This document shows positions 43,798 through 54,649 of a stretch of 64,000 bases of DNA, piece after piece. Position numbers and translations under genes: made by a program. Under the pieces are notes generated by a model. That model worked only from the letters and a program-made list of their open reading frames with translations, was not told where the DNA came from and did not search any database. The DNA comes from Macrothele yani (lineage: Eukaryota; Arthropoda; Arachnida; Araneae; Macrothelidae). Each line of letters begins with the position of its first letter. The stretch's first letter is position 1. The stretch lies in assembly GCA_039090855.1 (NCBI GenBank), contig CM076997.1, positions 160,486,709-160,550,708 of the forward strand. Reading direction: 5' to 3'.

Positions 43798-45136
43798 CTC
43801 ACGGCGAATGAAATTTGCACACCTAGAAGAAAACATCCTACAACCGCGAAACTTTGCAAATATTAATAGCTTAAGTGCGTGCTGGTGTGCAAATGATCCA
43901 TGTTTGGTGCGATTGCGCATGACAGCACAACCTGTGGTTTCGCTTCAAGCAGGAATCGGCGGCCTTATAAACAGGCGTGTAGTCAATGCCCCATGAAAGC
44001 GAAAAGCCCTGGCCGACGCAAGCAATAATACAGAGTGACAAGAATGTCGGGTGGACGCCAGATACGTCTATTTACGCAACTTACAGACTTTGAGAGAGGC
44101 CTGATCATCGGGATGAAAACCGCAGGTTGGTCGGCGCGCCATCTAGACCGCCACGTGGATCGTTCTGACGATACCGTCCCACTGTGTTGGGAGCAGTGTG
44201 CATGTAACGGCACTACCACACGGCGGATCGGCTTCGAACGGACAAAGAGGACCACGGGTAGAGAGATCGACGGATCTTGCGCCAGGCATGAACGAATCCC
44301 AAGGGGATCCTGTCCACTATACAGGCAGATGTAGCGGCTTCTGTCCAGCGCCACCCACTTGTGCTGCCATTAACACCGGAACATCGCCGGCTCCATGTGC
44401 AGTGGTGCTAAGCCAGAGGGACGTAGAACGGCACAGACTGGCGACGTGTGGTGTTTAGCGATGAGTGCCGCTTCGTTTTTGGGACAGATGATCATCGTGT
44501 CCGAGTGTGGATGTCCCTGGATCGACGGCATAATCCCAACCTCTCTATCGAGCACCACACCTACCCCAATGCAGACATCATGGTCTGGGGAGCCAAAGCC
44601 TACGATAGCCGATCAACTCTAATAGTGGTACGTGGATCATTGACGGGCCAGCGGTATGAGGATGAGATCCTACGGCCCCATGTACTAACATTCCTGACCG
44701 GGATTCTAGGTGCGCTATGTCATCATGATAATGCCCACTCACACACGACTCGGATTTTTCAGGACTCCCTGCGTAATTTAAAGACACTTTCATAGCCTGC
44801 TCACTTCCCTGGACATATCCCCTATCGAGCATGTGTGGTATCAGTTGAAACGCAAGCTGTCGCCGTGCAGCACTATCCGAGGTTTGGAGCACATCATCCA
44901 ACACGTGTGGGCAAGTCTGCCGCAGGACAACATCAGGCGTCTGTTCGCCACCCCGCCGGGCCTCATTGCAGAATGTATCGCCGCGGTATTGAAGACGACC
45001 GGACTGCGCGCCACAGATCCCTCTGTAATTGTCCTGCAGCTCTGTTTTGCGATCATGTGTATCATTTCGTCCATAAAATTTCAGTTCAAGCCGATGCCTC
45101 GTTCTTGGTGCGCAAATTTTATTGTCCTTGAGTGTA
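43798..45136 (+). mobile_element. Tc1-like element, family T1, full length
   Basis: Left end after TA (43796-43797) is 'CTCACGGCGAATGAAATTTG'. The right end, read inward from about 45136, is 'CACTCAAGGACAATAAAATT'; both continue 'TGCGCACC'-like. The insertion site is an AT-dinucleotide run. Transposase, plus strand: helix-turn-helix 'RLFTQLTDFERGLIIGMKT' (from 44044), a frameshifted middle, 'MVFSDECRFVFGTDDHRV' (first Asp, 44448), 'ALCHHDNAHSHTTRI' (second Asp, ~44715) and 'DISPIEHVWYQLKRKL' (Glu, ~44815). All three catalytic residues survive, but frameshifts and the stop at 44793 break the gene. The tail lies in another frame to about 45000. Confidence 0.85.
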
Positions 45137-45180
45137 TATACAGTATATACTGTATATATATATGTACTTTTGCATATATA

Positions 45181-46279
45181 CAGGGTGCATATTAAAGTCC
45201 TTTTAGGCTGGAATAACTTGCTAACGGATAGAGGTACAGTTTTGCAAGTGAGATAACGGTATAGTAAAGTGACTACGCCCAATCGAATGCAACCAATAGC
45301 AGCGCCCCTAGTGGCGAAATGCGGAAGTTAGCCATTGCAAATCGAGAACAAAAAAATTTCAATTATAAAGTTGTAGAGCATCTATGAATTAGTACAAAGC
45401 AACATTCATTTATTTCACACGGATAAGATAAATTGTCGCCTGTATACCCTAAAATGTCCTAACTCGATGCGCGACCTTTTGTGTGAACGTTTGAAGGAAA
45501 CAGGCATAGCTATGAGCAAATACATGCAATTTATTGTATATATGAGTACTTATGTCAATACAGTTTGATGACGTCAGACAAAAAAAAAAAAACAAAAAAG
45601 GCAAACTGGCGCACAGTGATAAAAAGTTAATGTCGAGTATGTTCGAAAGAGTACGCCATTGCCCATGATACACATTTGTATTCGTGAAAGTAATTCTACA
45701 TGCACATTCCTCAGAATGGAAGGTGTCACACTATAGCAAGCATCTGTAATACGATGACGTATATCCAGCAGACTTGTAGGCGCTGTTGCATACACCTGAT
45801 TTTTTAAGTAATCCCAGAAATCCAAGCTCGCCATTCTCACAAAGCGTACGTAGACCTAAACCTCTGCTCAGGGTACATCCTGCTACTGGTTTTCATATCG
45901 TAGGTACGGTACAACGTCACAATCTGCATTTGCATATGGCTACATTTGCGAAATGTGAATATGCAGATTCGAATCGTTGCGCATCGATTCCGGACATTTT
46001 AGGGTATTCAGGCGACAATTTATTTTATCCGTGTGAAACAAATGTCGTTTTGTGCTAATTAATTGAAGCTCTACAACTTTGCAATTCAAAATGTTGCTCT
46101 ATCTCTTTTCGTTTTCGATTTGCAATGCCTAACTTCCGTATTTCGCTACTAGGGGCGCTGCTATTCGTTGTATTCGATCGGGCGTAGTCGTTTTACTATA
46201 CCGTTATCTCACTTGCATAACTGTACCTCTCTCCGTTCGCAAGTTATTCCAGGCTAAAGGGACTTTCCTATGCACCCTG
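45181..46279. mobile_element. 1.1-kb element with ~300-bp inverted ends
   Basis: Starts 'CAGGGTGCATA' and ends 'TATGCACCCTG'. It is flanked on both sides by TATATA (45175-45180 and 46280-46285). The terminal repeats extend about 300 bp (45181-45480 and 45985-46279) with moderate divergence. They include 'GAGATAACGGTATAGTAAA', 'AGCAGCGCCCCTAGT' and 'ACCCTAAAATGTCC'. The centre contains a minus-strand frame (45840-45574) described below, so this is probably a deletion derivative of a larger transposon of the mariner/Tc1/IS630 group. Confidence 0.85.
45574..45840 (-). pseudogene. IS630/mariner-like transposase C-terminal fragment
   Basis: Minus strand. 'LDFWDYLKNQVYATAPTSL', 'DIRHRITDACYSVTPSILR' and 'VHVELLSRIQMCIMGNG' match the order of the C-terminus common to many arthropod transposases of this group ('DFFLWGYVKDRVY..', 'LR.RI..A...VTP.ML', 'V...L..R...C...NG'). 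The catalytic Asp residue of the DFFLWG block is kept as Asp. Everything upstream is missing. It lies inside the long-inverted-repeat element at 45181-46279, which gives that element a family assignment. Confidence 0.7.
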
Positions 46280-46285
46280 TATATA

Positions 46286-46925
46286 AATGGACCTTTAGCT
46301 TTTATCGTGAACTTCAATGTCAAATCAAGATCACTAATGCCATCTTTGAATTAACTCGAACAACTTACGGCCACTGTCATGACTTTGTCGCTCTGCAAAC
46401 AAATTGAAATAAAACTACAGAAAGTGAAACAGAAAGCGCTAATTAGTGAACATTTGAATTCGAAACAAGGCTTGGCTGCGTTTACATGCTATTCAGTCCT
46501 CAACCTTGTCACCATTTTGTCTAAACATCAACAAGAATGAAACCGTGTAACCGACAAGGCCTTAAATGGCAACCATCCTCCATACCAGTAAACAAATAAG
46601 GCAGAAGAGTAAAGGCTTCTGAGAAATAAAAACACATACATAAAAAAATGAACTGGAGGTAATCAGGGGCAAATGCCTAGACCACATGCTAACATAACCA
46701 GGGCCGATCCTGTACTTTGGGATAAAATTCTGGGTTATTTATTGTTAAGTGAAGAAAACAATAAATTTATATTACCAATTACAACTATTACTTCTGCAAA
46801 TTAGGGAACAATAAATTGACTTATATAACTAATGGTACTGCCCATTGAAATATGATCTTTGTCGCAAAAAAACGCATAACTGGTTCCTAAAATGTAAAAA
46901 TATATTTGAAACACAATGCTTTTGA
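46286..46925. other. No gene recognised (inside FB2)
   Basis: No domain, repeat or RNA gene was seen in this stretch between the long-inverted-repeat element and the right terminal array of FB2. Confidence 0.4.
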
Positions 46926-46929
46926 AAAT

Positions 46930-48625
46930 TCCACAGTTTCTCCCATAAGCATCGTTTGGCTTTTGTCATCCCCTTCTACCACTAACCTATTTGAACATCC
47001 ACCCCGATGTTGCCATGTCTCGGAATGAAAATAATAAAATTTCATTGTTTACCGCTAAGGGCAGCAGCACATAGGCATTGACATATCCAACTCCTATGCA
47101 TCCCACTTCCCCCCATCCACTTAGATGTTGCCATCGGTCTGAGTAAAAAGTAATGCAGTTCCATCGTTCACCTCTAGGGGCAGCATATAAGCATCGACAT
47201 ATCCAACAGCTATGCATCCCCCTTCTTACCCATCCACTCAGATGTTGCCATCACTTGGAACAAAATTATGTTGTCATAGCTCGGAATCAAAATGAATGCA
47301 GTTCCATTGTTCACCGCTAGGGGCAACATATAGGTATCGAAATATTCGACACCTATGCATCCCTTTTCCACTCATCCATTCAGATGTTGCCGTCTCTCGA
47401 AATAAAAATATGTTGCCATCGTTCGGAATAAAAATTAATAAAATTGCGTCGTTCACCACTAGGGGCAGCACATAAACTTCGTTTGGTTGTTGTCATCGCC
47501 TTGTATCACCCACCCATTTGTGCATCCAATCTACGATATTGCCATCTCTGGGAATAAAAATAATAAAGTTCCATCGTTCACTGCTAGGGGCAGCACGTAA
47601 GCATCGACATATCAAACACCTATGCATCCCCCTTCTCACCTATCCACTCAGATGCTGCCATCGCTCGAAATAAAAATATGTTGCCATCGCTCGAAAAAAA
47701 TTCATAAAGTTCCGTTGTTCACCGCTAGGGGCAGCACGTAAGCATGGTTTCGTTGTTGTCATCCCCTTCTATCACCCACACATTTGTGTATCCATTCTGA
47801 TGCTGCCATCTCTCGGAATAAAAAATTATAAAGTTCCATCATTCACCGCTAGGGGCAGCACATAAGCATTGACATATCCAACACCTATACATTCCCTTTC
47901 CCAACCATCCACTTTGATGTTGCCATCGCTCGAAATAAAAATATGTTGCCATCGCTCGAAGAAATAAAATTCATAAAGTTCCGTTGTTCACCGCTAGGGG
48001 TAGCACATAAGCATCGTTTGGTTGTTGTCATCCCATTCTATCACCCACCATTTGTGCATCCACTCTGATGTTGCCATCTCTCGGAATAAAAATAATAAAG
48101 TTCCATCGTTCACCGCTAGGGGCAGCACATAAGCATTGACATATCCAACACTTATGCATTTCCATTTAAACCCATCCACTCAGATGTTGCCATCGCTTGG
48201 AATAAAAATATGTTGCCGTTGGTAGGAATAGAAATTAAATTTCCATCGTTCACCGCTAGGGGAAGCACATCCATCGATTGGGTATTGTCATGCCCTTCCC
48301 ACCCACTCTGATGTTGCCATCGCTCGGAGAAAAGTTCCTCTACTTGCCGTACAATTATATTAGTTTATATAATTGTCGGTGCTATGAATGTCGGTGTTTT
48401 AATTTGTCGGTGTTTGATTGTCGGTGTTTTGAACTGTCGGTGTTATGATTGTCGGTGTTATGATTTGTCGGGGTTTTGATTGTCGGTGTTTCGACCTGCC
48501 GGTGTTTTGATTTTCGGTGTTTCGACCAGGCGCGTTTTGACCTGTCGGTGTTACGATCGTTGGTGTTTTAAACTGTCGGCGTTTTGAACTGTCGGTGTTT
48601 TGATTGTCGGTGTTTTGTACTAGAA
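46930..48625 (-). repeat. FB2 right terminal repeat, inner HOR and outer array
   Basis: The inner array (46930-48330) has about ten units with core 'GTTCACCGCTAGGGGCAG'. Cores fall near 47058, 47178, 47322, 47461, 47584, 47728, 47850, 47997, 48118 and 48258, so spacing alternates roughly 121 and 143 bp: a two-unit higher-order repeat of ~265 bp. The long unit carries an extra 'AAAAATATGTTGCCATCG'. The outer array (48372-48622) has about sixteen units of 14-17 bp with core 'TGTCGGTGTT'. The same order, inverted, makes the left end at 35625-36045. Confidence 0.9.
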
Positions 48626-48630
48626 CCCTT

Positions 48631-48760
48631 GAAGAGCGAGTGCCACTCATGTTGCTTCATTGCCATAAGTCTGCCGCAACATTTCATGCGTCTCCATTCC
48701 CGATTTGCCGAGTTTGTAGCAGAATTCGATATTCGCTCGCTGCTCTAGTTTGCAGTCCAT
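48631..48760 (-). pseudogene. mariner transposase, 5' part (split by foldback element)
   Basis: From the ATG at 48760 the minus strand reads 'MDCKLEQRANIEFCYKLGK', 'SGMETHEMLRQTYGNEAT', a stop, then 'VALALFK' up to the FB2 junction. This is the first helix-turn-helix of mariner transposase, and the missing remainder is found 13 kb away at 34720-35624 in the same orientation. Upstream of the ATG (48760 to about 48990) should lie the mariner 5' UTR and terminal repeat, which I could not delimit. Confidence 0.85.
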
Positions 48761-48989
48761 ACCGAAATCTCAGCTGTTTTCTGCACGTGGTAACCAAATA
48801 TCGTGTAGAACAGTTCCTGATGTTCACAGAAGGACGCCACTTGGCACAAGAACACATGAAGGTCACTGCTCTCGACCGCTGATCGCGCATTCGCGTACTG
48901 CCATCTGTTGGCACGCTACGTACCTAATCTCGGAAGTTTTTGATCGCACTACATATCTAACATTATCAGGGAAAAAACCAGGTGTGAAA

Positions 48990-50160
48990 CAATAGCTGCC
49001 CAGAAGCTCAGATTTCCAAGCATTACAGGTGCCTCACTGATGATTGATAGAAAAACATATCCAATTCTCAGTAACTGTGACGAACTCAGTTACTAACGAA
49101 GCATCAAATCTCAGTAACAATCGCATCTGTAGTTCGTGTTGAAGCAGATAATCCGATCTGCTGTGGGTAAACCACGTAACTAACAAGAGTTCAGGGGTCT
49201 GCTGGTAACGTGCATGTACCAGATACCAAAAGACACCTATAGAAATTTTGTAGTTTCCATTCCTCTCCGGTTAAGTCTGTTTTAGAGGCAAGTGGAGTGT
49301 GGTGTCCTTGACAAGAACGAACCACATCAGGGGAACCCCATGAAAGAAGCGTACTCGCAAGCTCCACTGACGTAATGGGAAAAAAACGGTTTCCTCGCTC
49401 GTCCGAAAGAGTACAGAAGAGTTGGGTGCTGTGCTTTTATGTGTGTGCCGTGAGCTGAGATGTTCGGTGTGCACCATGTTACTTCTCCGTGCTGTAAATT
49501 CTTAAGGATAATTAAACCTCTCAATTAACTTGAGTTAAGTGTTTGTTTCCATTTGTGAGTCTGATTCAAAGCAAATTACGAGATTGTCAAGCGAAGTCCA
49601 TAACATGGAGGACCAACATCATACAGACAAGTGGTCATGTTTTGACTCTTCGTTGTACATATTTAATTTTTTTAAAGAATTGCCGTAATCTATATATTCA
49701 TTCTATCAGGTTTTTCCTGTAAGACCAGTTGTGAGAGAACGGCTGAACATAAACATATGGTTGAGGTATCAAAATAAAGGTCTTACCATGTAGATGTGCC
49801 TGTCGAAGAGAAAAATGAGATTGAAACAACGGTTCGGGCGTTGTCGGGCGGCAAAGGTCCCACATAAAGTCTATTGGAGAAGCGTGCGGTTGACTCACGC
49901 GCTGTTGAAGGCGGAAGTCTGGAAGAACTCAGATAGTCCAAAGTCCGAAGTCTCTCTTCTCAGCGAACCGTTGTGCAAAACAACGCTAGCAGGAATTTGT
50001 TTGAAAGTTCTGATCGGAACAGCGAACACTCGAAGACCTGACTGCGTTGTGCCATTGGACTGTGTGATGTATTCATACAATTAAACATTCATTCGACCCA
50101 GTTTAGTCACGTAGGTAAGACGTTTCCCTTTATGTAAAGATATAAATAAACTTTTCATAT
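48990..50160. other. No gene recognised
   Basis: Open frames at 49271-49524 (minus) and 49794-50084 (plus) have no recognisable domain. No repeat was noticed. Confidence 0.35.
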
Positions 50161-50164
50161 GAAT

Positions 50165-50690
50165 TTATTATTTTAAAAAAAAAAACAAAAAAACTGATCG
50201 TCGATTCCGACGGGTTTCGTCTACCGGGTTCGAATCCCTGAGAGCTATGGATGTTGTGTTTGTCTTACGGCACTGGCTCTCTCCCTTCCCTGAAACCAGC
50301 GACCCTAAATTAGGGACGGGAGACTGTTTATAGGCCAAGCGGTGGCCTTTGATCATTCGTTCGTGAAGGGTCCGGGTTCGAATCCCGTTGAGGCATGGAT
50401 GTTAGGTTTGTTTTTCGGCACTGGCTCTCTCCCTTCCCTGGAACCAGTTACCCTAAATTAGGAACGGGTGACTGCTTATATAGCCCATTGAGTTGCTCAC
50501 GGTGGTCGTTAAATCTTCAGTCACAAAAAAAAAAAAAAAATTCACGGACCTGGACTATTAATTTCACTGAAGTGATTGAATGAATTTTTCAATAAAATAA
50601 AGTTTACATTTGTTGTTTCATATGAGTTTATTATTTAAAAAAAGAAACTTATTGTCGATTTTGACGGGCTTCGTCTAGTTACTATAATTT
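50165..50690 (+). mobile_element. Two SINE family 1 copies in tandem inside a duplicated flank
   Basis: The first partial copy (50224-50338) starts at the B box 'GGGTTCGAATCCCTGAGAG' and ends mid-body. The second (50338-50525) starts just after the A box ('GGTGGCCTTTGATCATTCG') and runs to an A-rich tail. The flanking sequence 'TTTCATATGA.TTTATTAT', then an A-run, then 'TCGATT..GACGGG.TTCGTCTA', occurs on both sides (about 50152-50222 and 50612-50682). The whole therefore looks like a segment duplication that includes two SINE pieces, not two independent insertions. Confidence 0.8.
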
Positions 50691-52555
50691 TAGTAAGAAG
50701 TCAGTGCAATGTCTTGCGTTATTCAGACAACTAAAGAGCATATATCCCCGAACTGCATGCAAGGTAAAGGAAATAGTTAAAAACTGCTGCCTGCAGTCCT
50801 TCTGATGTGGTTAACTCTGAGAAGATCGTCGAGGGAGGAAGCTAATTGAATTGCATGATATAAAATAGGGGGGTCATTCTGGGTCTGCAAATTATATACG
50901 ACATCAGAAGCAAGAAAGAAGTACTACGAAGGGTACAATACCGAAGGGCAGCCACAAATTTGGAACAAGCTCTGCCCACCCACGACATTCTGCAAATCCG
51001 ATTCCCGCATGATTTCTTTACGCACATTGGTATGAAGGAAACAAAATAACTCAATGCCGCATTTGGTATTTGAAAAATGTAGCACACAGTTATATGGAAT
51101 TTTAATTCAAATTCTATAAATGAGGATCTTTTGAAATTAAAATGATAAGTAAGAAAGGGTGTAATGTTGCTTAAAAATCTAAAGCCAAAATTTGAGTGGT
51201 GCGGTTCCTATTTAACAAAATAGAGGTGAGCACGTTCTGCATGCGGTTCTACGCAACTGGCTATATTTAAAGATTTTTCCTTTTAAGCTCACTGGGAAAT
51301 AATGAGATGTCGTTCCTATAAGTGCAGGTGAAAGAACAAACTGCCTTGTTTGCACGCAGCCCTTCCCCCGCCAATGTAAAAAACAGACGTAAGAAGGGAA
51401 GTACGGTTTTTGCATTTTGGAGTAAACTAAACACATGTGCAAATCAAACAAAAATTATATCGGAGAATAAAAAATTTCGTAACCTTTAAAACATTCCTGC
51501 TGATTTACTTAAATATTTGGTACTCGCAAAACGTTTTCTTGTTTTTCATTAAATCTTCCACATGTCGGATTTTTTTTTTGGCTGAGCCTGAATTATAAAA
51601 TCGATTTACTAAAATTTGGTACAAATTGCTGAAAAACTTGGAACATTTTTTATCCTAAATGTTTCGGATGATGTTCGATGTAAATGCGAATTTATTATGG
51701 ACTTACAAACATTTCATCGGCTTTTATCTAGATCGAGCGGAACAAAGCGGTTTGCCATGTTGCCCTATCTTTAAGGATTCTTTTAGGAACCGGCTTTCAG
51801 ATACTTAAAGTAAACCTCTCAGCTGAAGGAAAGTATTTAAAAGGAATGTCTTTAAAATATGCAGAATACATGGTGCTCGGCGTTTGGAGCCCTGTAGTTT
51901 GCTCTGACTTTTGAGGACATTTATGATGAAATCTTCTTTTCAGTAAAATAGTTGACTCTACGCAAAAGATTACGAACGAACGTCTCTCTCTCTCTCCATT
52001 TCGGGGCATCGAAAATCTTACAGCAGCGGCATAATCGCTCAACGTTGAATGTTCCGAGAGAACATTCACATAATTTTTCATTTCCAGATCAACGACCCAA
52101 GACTGATGAAGTGGTTGAATTGAAAGCAAAAACGCCACACACTTCTGCTTCTCTTGTATTGCTCTGTATGAAAGAAAAGTTTCTGTCGCTTCCAGAATCG
52201 GCTTTTCTTTAGAGAATTACTGAACTGTAGTAAAAAAGACAGCAACAAGGACATCGTAATAAAAAGTATCGAGATAAATATCATCGCTGAGGTAAAATGC
52301 ATGTGGTTTTGCATCTTGTTCAAAGGATCTTTTAATGTTGTTTGGCATTATATTTTAACTCAGAATCCACATGTCTAAAGATTCAATTGAGAAGGATTTT
52401 ATTTCTAGGAAAGATGTTAGACGAAATCTAGTGTTTCCCTTTCTCTTTCTTTCCGGTTTTCTTCGTTTTTCCAAGTAATAAAAACACCGTTTTGGAAGGT
52501 ATAAATGATATTAATATTGGTAGGGTTTAGAACTATCCGATTTTTTCAAATTGGA
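50690..52555. other. No gene recognised
   Basis: AT-rich DNA with short frames only. The 113-codon minus frame at 51797-52138 shows no domain. Confidence 0.4.
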
Positions 52556-52559
52556 GGCT

Positions 52560-52764
52560 TCGCATGATCTTCCAGATGGAAACGGGGATTGAAATACGAG
52601 TTGAAACTTCGGCATTCAGAAGGATGCTGAGAGTGAGTTCGGACAGGGAATTTTGGCACCAGCTCCGAGTGCGAATTTTGAAATTTTCTTCGGGTAGGAA
52701 ATTGGGAATGAGCTTCGAGTGGCAACTTGAGAGCGAACCTCAAGTGGAAATTTCTTTAATATTA
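52560..52764. repeat. Degenerate short tandem repeat, interrupted by Penelope insertion
   Basis: Loose ~40-bp units with 'GAGTTGAAACTTCGG', 'GAGTTCGGACAGGGAATTTTG', 'CGAGTGCGAATTTTGAAA', 'GCTTCGAGTGGCAACTTG' and 'CTCAAGTGGAAATTTC'. Similar text resumes after the Penelope pair at about 54668 ('CAACCGGAAATTTCTTTAGC', 'GCTTCAGGTAGAGAAC'), so the pair inserted into this repeat. Confidence 0.5.
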
Positions 52765-53880
52765 ATATTAAAAGAAATCCGTCTTGTTGCACGATGATAT
52801 TTATTCAGCTAAAAAATGAAATCTATATACAGTTTAAAAACACATGAGCACTTTCGGTGTCACATTGACACCTTCATCAGATGTAATTTCACCATGTGGC
52901 TACATGCTGGTCTTAAGTACGTGGAGTAGATGCATCATGGGAAAGGTAATGTCAATGTCACATGATGCACCAGATAACAAGACAATCAAAAAAAGGCATA
53001 GTTAGCCAATGATCACTTAACAGAAGCAATTGCTATTGTGCTGTCCTTCCCAACAAGATTGCTCCAAGGTTCAGGTAAAACATAAGGATAATAGTCATTA
53101 CAGCAACTTGTATTATAAGCCGAAATATAGAGGCTTTCTGCAAATAACAAGGAATGAACAGAGTTAGGTGTGTTTATGATTTTAGCGTTGTCCCAGTCTG
53201 GGATGGAATTTCCAGCACTTATGGTTCTTGCAAAAGGGGTGCTTTGGTGATTCATTTTTAGATCATATCTGTGTTCATTTAATCTCAAATCCAAATTTCT
53301 TTTGGTAGAACCCACATAATGATTGTTTAGTTCACCATAGATAGTGTCAAGCATAGGAATAACATACACACCCCATTTTTTCCCTTTGTCAATTTTGTCA
53401 CGATCATTGCGGATAATGGTATATAGATTGCACGATCGTATTCCAAATTGTATTTTATGACGAGAACATATGTTGGTAAGGAGGTTTACAATATGTGGAT
53501 TAAAATCAACAGATCCAACATACTTTTTAGGCACCTGCTCACTAATTAAAGCAGTTGACATAGAAAACCGTACTTTATTGTGCACTCCCCTAACAACGTT
53601 GTCCGGGTAACCATAGTTTTTAGCAAGGGATGATATCCATTGTAGTTCTTGAGCTCTGGCGAAATGGCTAGAAGAATGTGAATATGCTCTTCTAAATAGG
53701 AAGTGCAGAGCAGAAATTTTATGCTGAAAAATGTGAGCAGAGTTGTACGGAATTAGAGTGGGTGTGGATGTAGGTTTTCGATAAACAGCAAAAGACAGGG
53801 AATTGTCAGAAGGGGTACGAGTAATTTGAAAGTCAAGATAAGGTAAGACGAAATTATAAGTCAAGATAAGGTAAGACAAA
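52765..53880 (-). mobile_element. Penelope-like element, 5'-truncated (minus copy)
   Basis: Carries the 3' part of a Penelope-like retroelement. The 3' UTR (53012-52765) has 'GATTGTCTTGTTATCTGG', 'GTGACACCGAAAGTGC' and an AATAAA-type end near the boundary 'AAGACGGATTTCTTTTAATA'. It is truncated near 53880, where it meets the plus-strand copy head to head. Arms 52765-53530 and 53881-54647 are almost identical inverted copies. Confidence 0.85.
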
Positions 53881-53936
53881 AAGTATGTTGGATCTGTTGA
53901 TTTTAATCCACATATTGTAAACCTCCTTACCAACAT
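53013..53936 (-). pseudogene. Penelope reverse transcriptase end plus GIY-YIG domain
   Basis: Open frame of 307 codons. The real element sequence begins at about codon 25; earlier codons read through the junction. 'LPYLDFQITRTPSDNSLSF', 'VYRKPTSTPTLIPYNSAHI' and 'FQHKISALHFLFRRAY' match the last part of Penelope reverse transcriptase. Then a linker, then a GIY-YIG nuclease domain: 'KKWGVYVIPMLDTIYGELN' and 'HYVGSTKRNLDLRLNEHRY', with the two Tyr blocks and the Arg/His positions present. The later 'LLFAESLYISAYN' supplies the Glu. It ends at a normal stop. The open frame and intact nuclease motifs suggest a recent insertion; the polymerase core is missing. Confidence 0.88.
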
Positions 53937-54393
53937 ATGTTCTCGTCATAAAATACAATTTGGAATACGATCATGCAATCTATATACCATTATCCGCAAT
54001 GATCGTGACAAAATTGACAAAGGGAAAAAATGGGGTGTGTATGTTATTCCTATGCTTGACACTATCTCTGGTGAACTAAACAATCATTATGTGGGTTCTA
54101 CCAAAAGAAATTTGGATTTGAGATTAAATGAACACAGATATGATCTAAAAATGAATCACCAAAGCACCTCTTTTGCAAGAACCATAAGTGCTGGAAATTC
54201 CATCCCAGACTGGGACAACGCTAAAATCATAAACACACCTAACTCTGTTCATTCCTTGTTATTTGCAGAAAGCCTCTATATTTCGGCTTATAATACAAGT
54301 TGCTGTAATGACTATTATCCTTATGTTTTACCTGAACCTTGGAGCAATCTTGTTGGGAAGGACAGCACAATAGCAATTGCTTCTGTTAAGTGA
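53881..54393 (+). pseudogene. Penelope GIY-YIG domain, second copy
   Basis: The frame is open from the junction at 53881 ('KYVGSVDFNPHIVNLLTN') through 'KKWGVYVIPMLDTISGELN' and 'HYVGSTKRNLDLRLNEHRY' to the stop at 54391-54393. It differs from the minus copy in only a few residues, for example Ile-Ser for Ile-Tyr in 'DTISGE' and Ser for Pro in 'QSTSFART'. It lacks all polymerase sequence. The 3' UTR follows to about 54647. It lies in mirror image to the minus copy at 52765-53530. Confidence 0.88.
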
Positions 54394-54649
54394 TCATTGG
54401 CTAACTATGCCTTTTTTTGATTGTCTTGTTATCTGGTGCATCATGTGACATTGACATTACCTTTCCCATGATGCATCTACTCCACGTACTTAAGACCAGC
54501 ATGTAGCCACATGGTGAAATTACATCTGATGAAGGTGTCAATGTGACACCGAAAGTGCTCATGTGTTTTTAAACTGTATATAGATTTCATTTTTTAGCTG
54601 AATAAATATCATCGTGCAACAAGACGGATTTCTTTTAATATTAGTATTT

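Larger units (their letters stand above)
35625..48625. mobile_element. FB2: ~13-kb foldback-type element in a mariner gene
   Basis: Its two ends are inverted repeats built from tandem units: left 35625-36045, right about 46930-48625. Just inside the outer arrays both ends carry the same ~70 bp in opposite orientation ('AATATAATTGTACGGC', 'GTAGAGGAAC', 'CGAGCGATGGCAACATCAGA'). Outer tips are 'GGGGTGCCGGTAAAAATACC' (left) and, read inward, 'GGTTCTAGTACAAAACACC' (right). Mariner coding sequence resumes on each side, and the six bases 'TTCAAG' lie at both junctions, a likely target duplication. The interior holds THAP- and hAT-like pieces, RTE copies, a Tc1 and a long-TIR element, so much of the 13 kb may be later insertions. 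Confidence 0.75.

Noticed and set aside
35625..48625. A Maverick/Polinton element
   Set aside because: Size and inverted ends would fit, but there is no DNA polymerase, integrase, ATPase or capsid-like coding and the ends are tandem arrays.
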